From Ktedonobacterales bacterium (GTDB taxonomy: Bacteria > Chloroflexota > Ktedonobacteria > Ktedonobacterales > Ktedonobacteraceae), in the NCBI GenBank assembly GCA_027451525.1, contig DAIDJF010000051.1:1-41751 (forward strand): 41,751 nt of DNA, written 5' to 3'. The notes under the pieces are model-generated. The model worked only from the letters and a program-made list of their open reading frames with translations. It did no database searches and was not told where the DNA came from. Made by a program: the position numbers and the translations under genes. Positions 30,864 through 40,123 of this stretch are shown here, in pieces. Every line of letters begins with the position of its first letter. The first letter of the stretch is position 1.

Positions 30864-32042
30864 CTAGGCCAATTTCTGTTTTATAGACGGCTGAGGGAGC
30901 GAATTCGGCCCACTTCCTTTTGGGTGCGCAAATACCATACGCCCCGCAACCGTTTGCAGAACACGGGTAACAGTCACCTCAATAGTCGTGTTCATAAATT
31001 GGCGTCCATTCTCAACGACGATCATTGTGCCGTCATCCAGGTAGCCCACACCCTGACCAGATTCTTTTCCCTCTTGCATAATCTTAATGTGAATATCCTC
31101 TCCTGGCAAGAGTACGGGCTTAATGGCGTTCGCGAGTTCGTTGATATTGAGGACTTTGACCCCCTGAAGTTCCGCAACACGATTCAGGTTAAAGTCGTTG
31201 GTGATGATGGGGCAATGCAGCGTTTGCGCCATCTTCACCAGCTTGCCATCGACCTCCGCGATACCATCAACATCGGCATCTGTAATTTCAACGGGGACAG
31301 AGGCATCTTTTTGGAGATCATTCAGGATTTCCAGCCCGCGCCGTCCGCGATTACGCCGCATCGTATCAGCAGAGTCAGCAATACGCTGCAGTTCATTCAA
31401 GACAAAACGTGGCACTAGTAATGTTCCGCTGATAAAGCCCGTCTGACTGATATCTTTAATGCGTCCGTCGATGATCGCGCTCGTATCTAGCAAAATAGGA
31501 TTAACCGTCTGGACAGGTAATACGGCTTCGCGTTCTGGCTCTTTATCGCGGTCACGATCTTTATCGCGCTCTTTGCCCCGTTCGCGCTCTTTATCACGGT
31601 CATCATCACGATCTCGTGTGCGTCGCGCCCACGCATTTTGCATCATATGCGCGATTTCGCTTTTACGTAGAACAGCGATAGTGACACCAAGATAGCCAAA
31701 CAGGACTGCGCCCACAAAAGGTAAAACCTGTCCCCAAATGGCGGGCAGATCACGCAGTGGAATACCAAGTAATGCGGAAATGATAAGACCGATAGTAAGA
31801 CCAATAGCGGCAGCGATGAGATCACTGACTGCGGTGCGGCGAATCTTGTCGCTCATCCAGCGGTAGGGAACGACAGAGATATAGGGGGTGATAAGAAAAG
31901 CAATAACAACGCTGGCAGCTGCAATGACGATAACCCAATTAAGACTTTTAGGTAACGCTGCGCGATCAAAAACATAAAGACTCACGACAATGCCTAGCGC
32001 GATCAGGCTGCCGATAATACGAGCAAGAGTTTTGATAGACAT
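30864..32042 (-). CDS. YacL-like membrane PIN/TRAM domain protein
   Basis: A 392-aa membrane protein. Four hydrophobic helices occupy residues about 5-128. A basic/acidic low-complexity linker rich in RD, KE and RE pairs runs over about 140-172. A PIN nuclease-like domain (about 180-300) follows, with acidic residues Asp186 (LLDTSAIID), Glu217, Asp265 and Asp283 (TNDFNLN). A TRAM domain (about 304-372) provides RNA-binding potential. This is the layout of Bacillus YacL. The PIN acidic residues are retained, so ribonuclease activity is possible. The charged linker is unusually long and simple. ATG 32042 has GGAGG upstream. Two promoter candidates precede it. Confidence 0.88.
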   Translation of the reverse strand: MSIKTLARIIGSLIALGIVVSLYVFDRAALPKSLNWVIVIAAASVVIAFLITPYISVVPYRWMSDKIRRTAVSDLIAAAIGLTIGLIISALLGIPLRDLPAIWGQVLPFVGAVLFGYLGVTIAVLRKSEIAHMMQNAWARRTRDRDDDRDKERERGKERDKDRDRDKEPEREAVLPVQTVNPILLDTSAIIDGRIKDISQTGFISGTLLVPRFVLNELQRIADSADTMRRNRGRRGLEILNDLQKDASVPVEITDADVDGIAEVDGKLVKMAQTLHCPIITNDFNLNRVAELQGVKVLNINELANAIKPVLLPGEDIHIKIMQEGKESGQGVGYLDDGTMIVVENGRQFMNTTIEVTVTRVLQTVAGRMVFAHPKGSGPNSLPQPSIKQKLA

Positions 32043-32224
32043 CCCTGCATCCTCCAAAGCAGGACACCAATGGCGCCCAAATTTGCTCAAGCAGGCGACG
32101 TATAACAGAACTGGCAAGCAAGGTCAGTGATGATAAAAATGGATAAGTGCAGGATGTTGTCGCCTCGCCTACAGTACCGAATGTAGAATACGCCTGTTGA
32201 GTCGTACAATCATCACGTCGGTAA

Positions 32225-32253
32225 AGTATACACCTTTCAGCTATGGGAATCAA
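32225..32253 (-). promoter_or_regulatory. Proximal promoter of the PIN/TRAM-ispDF operon
   Basis: On the minus strand TTGATT (32253-32248), 17-base spacer, TATACT (32230-32225). A CAGCTAT/ATAGCTG hairpin overlaps the -35. Confidence 0.55.
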
Positions 32254-32324
32254 TAGCTGTGTTGTATCAAGTTGTTTCTGTGTTTAGCAGATTGCTTCGT
32301 CCTCCCTCCTTCTGATATATAGCT

Positions 32325-32353
32325 AGTATACAGTCCACTTGCATATATTTCAA
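32325..32353 (-). promoter_or_regulatory. Distal promoter of the PIN/TRAM-ispDF operon
   Basis: On the minus strand TTGAAA (32353-32348), 17-base spacer, TATACT (32330-32325), placed right after the radA stop and exactly 100 bp upstream of the proximal promoter. Confidence 0.55.
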
Positions 32354-32355
32354 TA

Positions 32356-33771
32356 TTACGAGTGAAGCGCTATTTCCAAAGCTACAGCAAGTGTGCTAGC
32401 GGTTAGGATTTTGAAGTCTGCGGGTAAGCCGCTATCCTGCAATTCTGCCTGCAATTGAACCGCCTTGCCTGTTTTGGGAATGATACAGCGTTTGAAGCCC
32501 AGTTTGGCGGCCTCGCGCACGCGCAGTGGCAGACGACTAACGGCTCGCAGTTCGCCTGAAAGTCCTACCTCGCCGACCAGTGCCATATCGGGCGGGATAT
32601 GGCGTTCGCGATAGCTTGAGGCGACGGCTGCTGCCACGCCCAGATCAATCGCGGGTTCTTCGAGCGTGAAACCGCCCACAACGTTTGCATAGACATCGTG
32701 GTTGCCAACAGCCAGACCGACGCGCTTGGTCAGCACCGCGAGCAGCATCAGCAGGCGATTATACTCGATACCATTGGTGGTATGACGCGCGTTACCGAAA
32801 TTTGTGGGCGTTACGAGAGCCTGCACCTCGACCAGAATAGGGCGCGTACCTTCCATACTAACCACGACCGCCGAGCCAGTGGCTCCGACTGCGCGATCCG
32901 CCAGGAAGACTGCCGAGGGATTGGTGACTTCAACCAGTCCCTCGCCCTGCATCTCAAAAACGCCCACCTCGTGCGTTGCGCCGAAGCGGTTTTTGACGCC
33001 CCGTAGCAAGCGGTAGGAGTGATAGCGTTCGCCTTCGAGATAAAGGACAGTATCGGCAATATGCTCCAGGGCTTTGGGACCCGCGACGACGCCTTCCTTC
33101 GTCACGTGTCCAATCACAAAAATAGGGATGTGCGTGCTTTTTGCCAGTTGCATCAACTGGAAGGTACATTCGCGCACCTGACTGATACTACCAGGGGCAG
33201 CGGTGAGATGAGGGGCAAAAACGGTTTGAATTGAGTCAATAATGACCAGGGAGGGTTTAAGACGGTGTACAGCCTCGACGATGCTATCCAGTTCGGTGGC
33301 AGCCAGCAGATACAGACGAGCCTCGCTGATCTCCAAACGTTCAGCACGCATTTTGACCTGTTCAATCGATTCTTCGCCGGAGATATAGAGGACAGGGCCG
33401 ACCTGATGTGCGATCGCTCCTGAGACCTGGAGCAGGAGGGTAGATTTGCCAATGCCGGGTTCGCCGCCAATCAAGGTAAGAGAACCCGCGACCAGACCAC
33501 CGCCCAATACACGGTCCATCTCTGTGTAGCCGACAGAGATGCGTGTCTGCGCGAGGGGTTGAATATCTGGAAGGGCGATAGGGACCTGTGTTCCCTGACT
33601 GGGCTGACCGTTGCTAAGCACTGCTTGCCGACGTTGCTGGGCAGCAGCGGCAGGCGTTTCGGTCACCTCCTCGAAGGTATTCCAGGCTCCGCAGTCAGGA
33701 CATTTGCCCATCCATTTACTTTGTTCGCCGCCACATTGCTGGCAGACGTATTTGGTACGTAATTTTGGCAT
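32356..33771 (-). CDS. radA: DNA repair protein RadA (Sms)
   Basis: A 471-aa RecA-related helicase-like protein that acts in recombination-intermediate processing. The N-terminal zinc finger has Cys10, Cys13, Cys24 and Cys27 (CQQCGG, KCPDCG). The ATPase has Walker A GEPGIGKST (103-111) and Walker B LVIIDS. The RadA-specific KNRFG motif is at 260-264. The C-terminus is the Lon-like domain ('PAIDLGVAAAVASSYRERHI' and on). All domains are intact. The start fits the family (M-P-K-x-R-T-K-Y-V-C) although the ribosome site is poor. It follows clpC after 221 bp containing a repeat element. Confidence 0.97.
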   Translation of the reverse strand: MPKLRTKYVCQQCGGEQSKWMGKCPDCGAWNTFEEVTETPAAAAQQRRQAVLSNGQPSQGTQVPIALPDIQPLAQTRISVGYTEMDRVLGGGLVAGSLTLIGGEPGIGKSTLLLQVSGAIAHQVGPVLYISGEESIEQVKMRAERLEISEARLYLLAATELDSIVEAVHRLKPSLVIIDSIQTVFAPHLTAAPGSISQVRECTFQLMQLAKSTHIPIFVIGHVTKEGVVAGPKALEHIADTVLYLEGERYHSYRLLRGVKNRFGATHEVGVFEMQGEGLVEVTNPSAVFLADRAVGATGSAVVVSMEGTRPILVEVQALVTPTNFGNARHTTNGIEYNRLLMLLAVLTKRVGLAVGNHDVYANVVGGFTLEEPAIDLGVAAAVASSYRERHIPPDMALVGEVGLSGELRAVSRLPLRVREAAKLGFKRCIIPKTGKAVQLQAELQDSGLPADFKILTASTLAVALEIALHS

Positions 33772-33850
33772 TATATGTTAATGTGAGATGAAATGTAATG
33801 AAATGTAATAAGATAGAAAATAAATAGAGGAGAAAGGGTGTGACAAGATA

Positions 33851-33966
33851 AGCAGGGCGACCGCGAGGGTCGCCCCTACAATAATACGAAATGCGTTTTG
33901 CTTGTTCCGTATCATTGTAGGGGCGAGGCTTGCCCTCGCCCTGTGCTTGCCCTCGCCCTGTGCTTG
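33851..33966. repeat. GGGCGACC/GGGCGAGG-type palindromic repeat with 17-bp tandem units, copy E
   Basis: Left arm AGCAGGGCGACCGCGAGGGT... (33851-33882) and right arm ATTGTAGGGGCGAGGCTTGC... (33914-33947) are related inverted sequences, each with its own inner palindrome. The right side continues as about 2.5 copies of the 17-bp unit GCCCTCGCCCTGTGCTT. It lies between clpC and radA. A partial relative is at 41702-41736. Confidence 0.65.
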
Positions 33967-33992
33967 CCCTCGCCGTGCCGCCCTACTATCGC

Positions 33993-36521
33993 TTAGGCTT
34001 CAGAACTGCTTCCACTATCGCCACCGGCTGAGAGTGCTGCTTCCGGCGTCGCGGGAGCGGGCAACTGCTCAATGCGGTTGCGTGGCAACAAGGAGATGTC
34101 GTCGTTCTCGACAACTGCCTCGATCAGATCACCGGGGCGGAATTTCCCCTGCAAGAGACCTTCTGCCAGTGGGTCCTCGATCATGCGCTGAATGGTGCGG
34201 CGTAATGGGCGTGCGCCATACTGCGGGTCGAAGCCCTTCTCGATCAGGAAGTCCTTTGATGCCTGCGGAACAACCAGTTCGATCTGCTGCTCTGTCAATT
34301 GGACACGCACGCGATTGAGCAACAGGTCTACGATAGAGTACATTTCCTCCATGCGCAGTGAATGGAAGACGATGACCTCATCGATACGGTTCAGGAACTC
34401 AGGCTTGAAGGTGTTCTTCAATTCACCAAGCACCTTGCTCTTCATGGCATCATACTCGTTCTGGCTAGCCTTTGCCTTGTCTTTCGACTGGCGGAAGCCA
34501 ATGGAGGCCTCTTTATTCAAGAGTGACGCGCCTACGTTTGATGTCATGATGATTACCGTGTTGCGGAAATCGACTGTGCGACCCTTTGCATCCGTCAACT
34601 TGCCATCTTCAAGGATTTGCAACAGCATGTTGAAGACATCTGGGTGCGCCTTCTCGATTTCGTCGAGCAGGATCACGCTGTACGATTTGCGGCGCACAGC
34701 TTCAGTCAACTGACCGCCCTCTTCATAACCGACATAGCCCGGAGGTGCGCCGACGAGACGGGCAGCCGCGTGGCGTTCCATGAACTCTGACATGTCGATC
34801 TTGATGAGTGCCTCTTCGCTACCGAACATAAACTCGGCAAGCGTCTTCGCCAATTCTGTCTTACCAACACCAGTTGGACCCATAAAGATGAACGAACCGA
34901 TTGGGCGTTTGGGATCTTTCAGACCGGCACGTGCGCGACGGACCGCGCGGGCAATCTTTTCGATGGCCTCGTTTTGTCCAATCACGCGCGCATGAAGTGC
35001 CTCTTCCATTTGGAGGAGCCGCTGCGACTCTTCCTGCGCGATACGCATTACTGGGATGCCTGTCCACATCGAGACGATTTGCGCGATCTCTTCCTCACCA
35101 ACGGTTGGTTTCTCGCTGCCCCGTTCGCGATGCCAGCCGGACTCCAGCTTGGAAATACGTTCACGCAGTTTGACTTCGCGGTCGCGTAGCTCGGCTGCTA
35201 GCTCGTACTCCTGCTGCTGAATAGCGGCTTCTTTTTCGCGCAGGACCGACTCCAGACCCTTCATGGCCTCCTTGAGATTGAGGGGGGCCAGCGAATTTTG
35301 CATACGCACGCGGCTGGCGGCCTCGTCAATCAGGTCGATGGCCTTGTCAGGCATAAAGCGGTCGGTGATATAACGGCTTGCCATCTCGGTTGCGGCCTTA
35401 AGAGCCTCGTCCGTAATGGTCAAGCGATGGTGTTGTTCATAGCGTTCGCGAATGCCTTTGAGGATTTCAATGGTCTCCTCAATGGATGGTTCGCGCACGA
35501 TGACTTCCTGGAAACGACGCTGAAGAGCAGCATCGCGCTCGATATATTTGCGATATTCATCGAGCGTGGTCGCGCCAATGCATTGTAACTCGCCGCGTGC
35601 CAGGGCGGGTTTCAAGATATTGGCGGCATCGACAGCACCCTCGGCTGCACCCGCACCGACAAGGGTATGTACCTCGTCAATGAAGATAATGCAGTCGCGG
35701 CTATTGCGAATTTCTTCGATGATTTTCTTAAGACGCTCTTCAAACTCACCACGATATTTCGTGCCCGCGACGAGAGAGCCGACATCGAGTGTAAGCAGGC
35801 GTTTGCCAGCCAGGGTTTCAGGAACCTCACCTGCGATAAGACGCTGAGCTAGGCCCTCGACGATGGCAGTTTTACCGACGCCCGGCTCACCGATCAAAGC
35901 CGGATTGTTCTTGTTGCGGCGTGAAAGAATCTGGATGACACGCTCAATCTCCTGATGGCGACCGACAACGGGGTCAAGTGTACCAGCGCGCGCAGCGGCG
36001 GTCAGGTCAATACCCATCTGATCGATAGTAGGAGTCTTCGAGTGCTTGGCGTCGCGCTCGTGTTGCGGACCCGACTGGCTGAGCACTTGAATAGTTTGTG
36101 TGCGTACTTTTTCCAGGTTGACGCCCAGGCTCTCCAGCACACCAGCAGCGATACCTTCGCCCTCGCGTACCAGGCCGAGCAGAAGATGTTCTGTACCAAT
36201 ATAATGATGATTCAGGCGACGGGCCTCATCGACGGCCAGTTCGATCACCTTTTTTGCACGTGGTGTCAGGCCAATTTCGCCCAAAACAATACGATCACCA
36301 CGTCCGATGATAAATTCAACGGCACTGCGAACTTTATTCAGTTCAACACCGAGATTTGCCAGTACTTTAGCGGCAACGCCTTCGCCCTCACGCACTAGAC
36401 CTAGCAGAAGGTGTTCTGTACCGATATAATTGTGTTGGAAACGCTGCGCCTCTTCTTGTGCCAGGCTTAAAACCTTGCGCGCGCGCTCCGTAAATTTGTC
36501 GAATCGATCTCTATCATTCAC
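33993..36521 (-). CDS. clpC: ATP-dependent Clp protease ATP-binding subunit ClpC
   Basis: An 842-aa AAA+ unfoldase that feeds proteins to ClpP. Two N-terminal Clp-N repeats (about 1-145) each carry [19 protein letters not shown] motifs. NBD1 has Walker A GEPGVGKT (211-218) and IIFIDEVH (278-285). The UVR/M domain (about 425-460) includes [19 protein letters not shown]2 has GPTGVGKT (548-555) and [10 protein letters not shown]. An IGF tripeptide (SIGFRQ) in NBD2 matches the ClpP-docking loop. The Pro/Ala/Ser-rich C-terminal tail is variable in the family. No CtsR, McsA or McsB gene is adjacent and I see no CIRCE operator; the promoter at 36597-36625 looks housekeeping-like. Confidence 0.97.
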   Translation of the reverse strand: MNDRDRFDKFTERARKVLSLAQEEAQRFQHNYIGTEHLLLGLVREGEGVAAKVLANLGVELNKVRSAVEFIIGRGDRIVLGEIGLTPRAKKVIELAVDEARRLNHHYIGTEHLLLGLVREGEGIAAGVLESLGVNLEKVRTQTIQVLSQSGPQHERDAKHSKTPTIDQMGIDLTAAARAGTLDPVVGRHQEIERVIQILSRRNKNNPALIGEPGVGKTAIVEGLAQRLIAGEVPETLAGKRLLTLDVGSLVAGTKYRGEFEERLKKIIEEIRNSRDCIIFIDEVHTLVGAGAAEGAVDAANILKPALARGELQCIGATTLDEYRKYIERDAALQRRFQEVIVREPSIEETIEILKGIRERYEQHHRLTITDEALKAATEMASRYITDRFMPDKAIDLIDEAASRVRMQNSLAPLNLKEAMKGLESVLREKEAAIQQQEYELAAELRDREVKLRERISKLESGWHRERGSEKPTVGEEEIAQIVSMWTGIPVMRIAQEESQRLLQMEEALHARVIGQNEAIEKIARAVRRARAGLKDPKRPIGSFIFMGPTGVGKTELAKTLAEFMFGSEEALIKIDMSEFMERHAAARLVGAPPGYVGYEEGGQLTEAVRRKSYSVILLDEIEKAHPDVFNMLLQILEDGKLTDAKGRTVDFRNTVIIMTSNVGASLLNKEASIGFRQSKDKAKASQNEYDAMKSKVLGELKNTFKPEFLNRIDEVIVFHSLRMEEMYSIVDLLLNRVRVQLTEQQIELVVPQASKDFLIEKGFDPQYGARPLRRTIQRMIEDPLAEGLLQGKFRPGDLIEAVVENDDISLLPRNRIEQLPAPATPEAALSAGGDSGSSSEA

Positions 36522-36596
36522 CTGTTTGTCACCCCCCTTTCAGTGGCAGAGGGTGGAACCGGCCCCTCTGTGTCGCTCAGGTAAATTGCATTCTTC

Positions 36597-36625
36597 ATGA
36601 TACAATATGGACTATACAGCGTCAA
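36597..36625 (-). promoter_or_regulatory. Promoter of clpC
   Basis: On the minus strand TTGACG (36625-36620), 17-base spacer, TATCAT (36602-36597). Leader of about 70 nt to ATG 36521. Confidence 0.65.
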
Positions 36626-37181
36626 GGATAACAATTCTGCCTCCTGTCTGTCGCTCTACATACATCTCTCTACCGAGAAACAATCGACCTCTACGCTCCT
36701 CCACTGTAGAGTGAGGGCAGCGAAGAGGTCGCGTTATCATCTGTTCAGGTACGGTTCGCGTGAGCGAGGTGCGTAAATGTCGCAGATGCCTCTGTGCTTT
36801 TGGCATCCCTCTTCTCTATTCTCTCTCTCAAAAGGAAATACGGAAAAGGTGTCTTTAGCTACAGTGCTCGATGAGTAAGGTCCGATAATTTATAGAATGG
36901 TCGTTCACTGCCTCTGCCCATATAATGTGGCCCAAGGCACTGACGACTGGAATATCAGTCTTAGTCAGAAGTGAAACCGCTCCGTAGAGCTGTTTTACCC
37001 CTGTCAGGTTGTGTTCTTGTGAAATGTGCCTGTAAGAAGAGTATATCACTTAGGGTAGCGAGAAACAAGGTTCATGGATGTTCTGAGCGCGTTTTTCACA
37101 CATTTATCACACGATTCTCAGATAGATGCGGGTTTACGAAGAAAGAAGAGCCTGATAAACTGAACAATAACGCTGGGAAGA

Positions 37182-37217
37182 TGAAGGCAAGGCAACCACT
37201 AAGGTGCCTTGCCTTCA
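37182..37217 (-). terminator. Terminator hairpin downstream of the S1-like gene
   Basis: TGAAGGCAAGGCA (37182-37194) pairs perfectly with TGCCTTGCCTTCA (37205-37217), 13 bp with a 10-base loop, about 60 bp beyond the stop. The downstream T-run on the minus strand is weak. Confidence 0.6.
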
Positions 37218-37275
37218 AAATCGCTTGTCTCGCAGTGTTCGTACAAGCTAGCAGGTGTAGATACTGAAAAGCTAC

Positions 37276-38838
37276 TTACTGGTTAGTGCCTTCAGATTCT
37301 TCCTTACTGCGCTGGCGTGCTGCCGCACGGAAAGCCTCCGCCATTGCTGTTGTCTCACCCTCATCACCGAGTCGAATATTGCCCAAGAGCGCATTCTCAG
37401 GAGTTGCGCGTTCTGGTCGGTCGCGGCGCTCGTTGCGCTTGGGTGCGTGCTCCTGCGCAGGCTGTGCGGCTTCCAGAGAAGGGGTATTGGGTACTGCACT
37501 TGCCGCTGGTACGGGAACAGGTGTCTGTTCGGCTTCTGGCTGAACAGCACTGCCCTCGTCTTCGGCGGTTGGTGCAGGCGATACCTCTGCTGGTGTGCCG
37601 GGCTGGTCCTGTTCATCAGCCTGACGTAGACTGAGGCCCAAACGGCGACGCTCGGCGTCAATGCGCAGGATGCGTAATTGAAGTTGCGCCCCTTCGTGCA
37701 GAACCGTCTTGGGATCAATACCTGGTGTCAATTCAGAAAGATGAATGAGACCCTCAATGCCGTCTTCAATGCGCGCAAATGCACCGAAAGGTGCGATCTT
37801 TGTCACGACACCAGTGACTACCTGACCCGGTGTGTAGCGTTGTGCCACCGTTGTCCAGGGGTCCACTTCGGCACGTTTGATAGAGAGCGCGATTTTCTTC
37901 TTATCTTTATCAACGCTGAGCACTTGTACCTCAACCTCCTGACCGACGTGTAACACTTCGCTCGGATGGTTGACGCGACTCCACGCAAGCTGACTGATAT
38001 GCACCAGTCCGTCTGCGCCGCCCAAGTCTACAAATGCTCCAAAATTTGCCAGATTGCTGACAACACCTGTGCGGACCTCGCCTGGTTTCAGCTCATCCAG
38101 CAGTTCTTCGCGACGACGCTGCCGCCACTCTTGTACTGCCAGACGCTCCGAGAGGATCAGGCGATTGCGGGCCCGATTGATCTCGATGATCTTGAGCTGA
38201 AGCTCCTTGTCTTTCATGCTCTGGAGCTTGGCTGCGGTCTCCTGGTTATCGCCGCCCGATGCCACCTCTTCGCGCTTGAGGTTGAGAATCTGGGAGATCG
38301 GCACGAAACCACGAATGCCGCCGACATCGACAATCAGGCCGCCCTTGTTATAATCAATTACTTTTGCTTTGAGCAGCTCGTTGTTCTTATACTGCTCTTC
38401 AGCAATGCGCCACTGACGCTCAGTGTTTGCCCTCTTCAGAGAGAGGACAGCATGACCTTCCGAAGTTTCGGGCTGGATGACATAAACCAGAACTTTGTCA
38501 TTGAGGTGTAGTTCACTAAAAGAGCCATAACCATTCGCTGGCAGCTCTTTTGTAGAGAGGACGCCCTCTGACTTGAGGCCAATATCAACCAGGATTTCGT
38601 CCTGATCAATACGCACGATCACGCCCTCGACCACATCGCCTCGTTTGATGTTGATGGGATTGGCTGATGCTGCCAGCAATGCTTCCATCTCATTCTGCTG
38701 GTTGAAGTCTTCCGCCTCTTCGGGATTGTTGTTGTTTTGCCCTACCGGGTCATTTCCTTCAAACATCGTCTGTACCCGCCCGCTTCTTGTATTTGCCGCT
38801 GGCATTGTCGAAAGGTCGCCGTGCTGTTTTACTTGCAT
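37276..38838 (-). CDS. S1 RNA-binding-domain protein (ribosomal protein S1-like)
   Basis: A 520-aa protein. A short, charged N-terminus (to about residue 60) precedes four S1 (OB-fold) domains. The first begins near [19 protein letters not shown] and the second near [19 protein letters not shown]. The third begins near [19 protein letters not shown] and the fourth near [20 protein letters not shown]. The last two carry the conserved GAF/FGAF core with HISQL and HLSEL. In bacteria such proteins anchor mRNA to the 30S subunit. Four domains rather than six is typical outside Proteobacteria. The C-terminal ~120 residues are Pro/Glu/Ala-rich and probably disordered. ATG 38838 has AAGGGGG upstream. 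A long leader (345 nt from the candidate promoter) suggests regulation at the RNA level. Confidence 0.9.
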   Translation of the reverse strand: MQVKQHGDLSTMPAANTRSGRVQTMFEGNDPVGQNNNNPEEAEDFNQQNEMEALLAASANPINIKRGDVVEGVIVRIDQDEILVDIGLKSEGVLSTKELPANGYGSFSELHLNDKVLVYVIQPETSEGHAVLSLKRANTERQWRIAEEQYKNNELLKAKVIDYNKGGLIVDVGGIRGFVPISQILNLKREEVASGGDNQETAAKLQSMKDKELQLKIIEINRARNRLILSERLAVQEWRQRRREELLDELKPGEVRTGVVSNLANFGAFVDLGGADGLVHISQLAWSRVNHPSEVLHVGQEVEVQVLSVDKDKKKIALSIKRAEVDPWTTVAQRYTPGQVVTGVVTKIAPFGAFARIEDGIEGLIHLSELTPGIDPKTVLHEGAQLQLRILRIDAERRRLGLSLRQADEQDQPGTPAEVSPAPTAEDEGSAVQPEAEQTPVPVPAASAVPNTPSLEAAQPAQEHAPKRNERRDRPERATPENALLGNIRLGDEGETTAMAEAFRAAARQRSKEESEGTNQ

Positions 38839-39189
38839 GGGTAGAAACCCCCTTCGATCCACGTTTTGCCTCGCCCGTTTGACTTCTATCCTCCAGCTTA
38901 TGTCTCTCTTTGCGTGATGCTATTCACCAAACATTGTGATCTTCCAGAGGCGCGTAACAAACAGCATGTCGATACCTTTGGGGAGTACGCCATTGGGCTT
39001 TGGCTATTCGGGAGAGGTTGCTTAGGCGGAATCGTTTCGATGTTATTTATTATGGCTCTGCGCCACAATAGCATATGTCCGTTGTGATACCTACAGAAAA
39101 AGCCTACGAAACGACACTCGCAAACAGGTATACTCCTGGTAAGCACATGATAGTACCTGGATGTAAGCATAACCCCACTCGATACTCAG

Positions 39190-39198
39190 ATTATACCA
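39190..39198 (-). promoter_or_regulatory. Extended -10 promoter of the S1-like gene
   Basis: On the minus strand TGGTATAAT, a perfect TATAAT (39195-39190) with TG extension. TTGACT lies upstream at a 22-base distance, too far for a normal -35. Confidence 0.55.
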
Positions 39199-39283
39199 AA
39201 AGCTGTTGATGAATGCAAGTCAATACGCTACTTTTTTGCAACTCTCTGCCCTGTTTTTTTATTTGTCACATTGTATCATACTA

Positions 39284-39310
39284 TTGCAACCCCTGCCTAT
39301 ATGCTACAAT
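39284..39310 (+). promoter_or_regulatory. Promoter of the Nudix gene, predicting a leaderless mRNA
   Basis: TTGCAA (39284-39289), 15-base spacer, TACAAT (39305-39310). Only six bases (AGATAT) separate the -10 from ATG 39317, so the start of transcription falls on or next to the A of ATG. Confidence 0.5.
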
Positions 39311-39316
39311 AGATAT

Positions 39317-39916
39317 ATGAAAGTTGAGATTACTGCTCTGCTCTCTGCTCTACAGGCGCGTCTATTCGCTCCTGAGCAGGGGATGCAACTTTTCGATACG
39401 CTTGAAGGTCACCGTCCAGATGCGCGCAAGGCGGCTGTTCTGCTCGCTCTCTTTGAACAAGATGAGGAGCTACAGCTCATTTTTATTCGTCGCGCCAGCA
39501 CATTACGCGCGCATAGTGGCGAAATGGCTTTTCCCGGCGGCAGTGTTGAGCGCGACGACGCCTCCGTCATACAGACAGCCCTGCGTGAGGCACAAGAGGA
39601 AATTGGACTGCTACCGGAGCGCGTGAATGTGTTAGGGTTATTGCCGCCCGTCTTTACGGTTGTCAGTAATTATCTGATTATGCCTGTCGTGTCATTTCTA
39701 CCGCATGGCCCAGGCGTGCTCCGTGCGCAAGAAAGTGAGGTGGCAGAGGTATTATCCTTGCCCGTATATGCTCTCGCTGACCCGACAATTATGCACGTTG
39801 AGGAGTGGACTCGTGGCGGACAAACGCGCATGGTCTACTTTTACGATTTTGCTGACTATCGCATTTGGGGCGCAACGGCGCGCATTCTCCACGAACTGCT
39901 GGCTTTGTTGGCATAA
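39317..39916 (+). CDS. Nudix hydrolase, CoA pyrophosphatase (NudL/UPF0035) type
   Basis: A 199-aa enzyme. The signature 'RASTLRAHSGEMAFPGGSVE' followed by DDASVIQTALREAQEEIGL combines the CoA-pyrophosphatase motif (LRxHxGExAFPGG) with the Nudix box (REAxEEIGL), whose Glu residues bind metal. Members cleave CoA or acyl-CoA to 4'-phosphopantetheine and 3',5'-ADP. All motif residues are present. ATG 39317 (MKVEITALL) is chosen because it lies at a natural family start; upstream reading would translate promoter DNA. No ribosome site is visible, consistent with a leaderless message. Confidence 0.9.
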   Translation: MKVEITALLSALQARLFAPEQGMQLFDTLEGHRPDARKAAVLLALFEQDEELQLIFIRRASTLRAHSGEMAFPGGSVERDDASVIQTALREAQEEIGLLPERVNVLGLLPPVFTVVSNYLIMPVVSFLPHGPGVLRAQESEVAEVLSLPVYALADPTIMHVEEWTRGGQTRMVYFYDFADYRIWGATARILHELLALLA

Positions 39917-39930
39917 GCATGGTAGTTGGC

Positions 39931-39949
39931 TGACAGGAAGTGTCAGCGT
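39931..39949. terminator. Short hairpin after the Nudix gene
   Basis: GCTGACA (39931-39937) pairs with TGTCAGC (39943-39949) over a 5-base loop, 15 bp after the stop. There is no T-run, so it is a weak terminator at best. Confidence 0.35.
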
Positions 39950-39984
39950 GGAAAGAAGCATGTGGCCTATTTGTCATATCCCTC

Positions 39985-40012
39985 TTGCGAAAAACATTTC
40001 CATGTGTACAAT
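39985..40012 (+). promoter_or_regulatory. Promoter of the small tail-anchored protein gene
   Basis: TTGCGA (39985-39990), 16-base spacer, TACAAT (40007-40012), about 110 bp before ATG 40124. Confidence 0.5.
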
Positions 40013-40123
40013 TAGAGGTGTGCAGCGTTATGGTTTGTAGTGCGTCTCTTATTGCGATGCTTTTAGAAGTAGCGGTTGGCTCTGTATAGAGTATTAGCCA
40101 TCTGCCCTGGGGAAATTGTGATA

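Larger units (their letters stand above)
36522..37275. other. 754-bp intergenic region between clpC and the S1-like gene
   Basis: The right end holds a terminator for the S1-like gene (37182-37217). The left end holds the clpC promoter and a CAGAGGG/CCCTCTG hairpin (36547-36570) in the clpC leader. The middle has a CGACCTCT/AGAGGTCG inverted repeat (36685-36692 with 36724-36731) and a nested alternative stem. No coding region is convincing. The length is large for this compact block, so an unannotated RNA is possible. Confidence 0.5.
38839..39316. other. 478-bp divergent region between the S1-like and Nudix genes
   Basis: The minus strand carries an extended -10 promoter at 39190-39198, giving a leader of about 345 nt for the S1-like gene. 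The plus strand carries the Nudix promoter at 39284-39310. I see no coding region or named riboswitch in the leader. Confidence 0.5.

Noticed and set aside
36549..36570. AGGGTGGAACCGG on the plus strand, close to the T-box antiterminator consensus
   Set aside because: No plus-strand gene follows, the clpC gene is on the opposite strand, and the sequence is one half of a simple CAGAGGG/CCCTCTG hairpin. The specifier region would fall inside clpC.
36855..37049. 64-codon minus-strand reading frame with IPVVSALGH, resembling the exonuclease VII large-subunit motif IPVISAVGH
   Set aside because: Only nine residues match, the remaining conserved XseA residues are absent, the start is a GTG without ribosome site, and no wider homology is visible. 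It is kept only as a possible degraded fragment.
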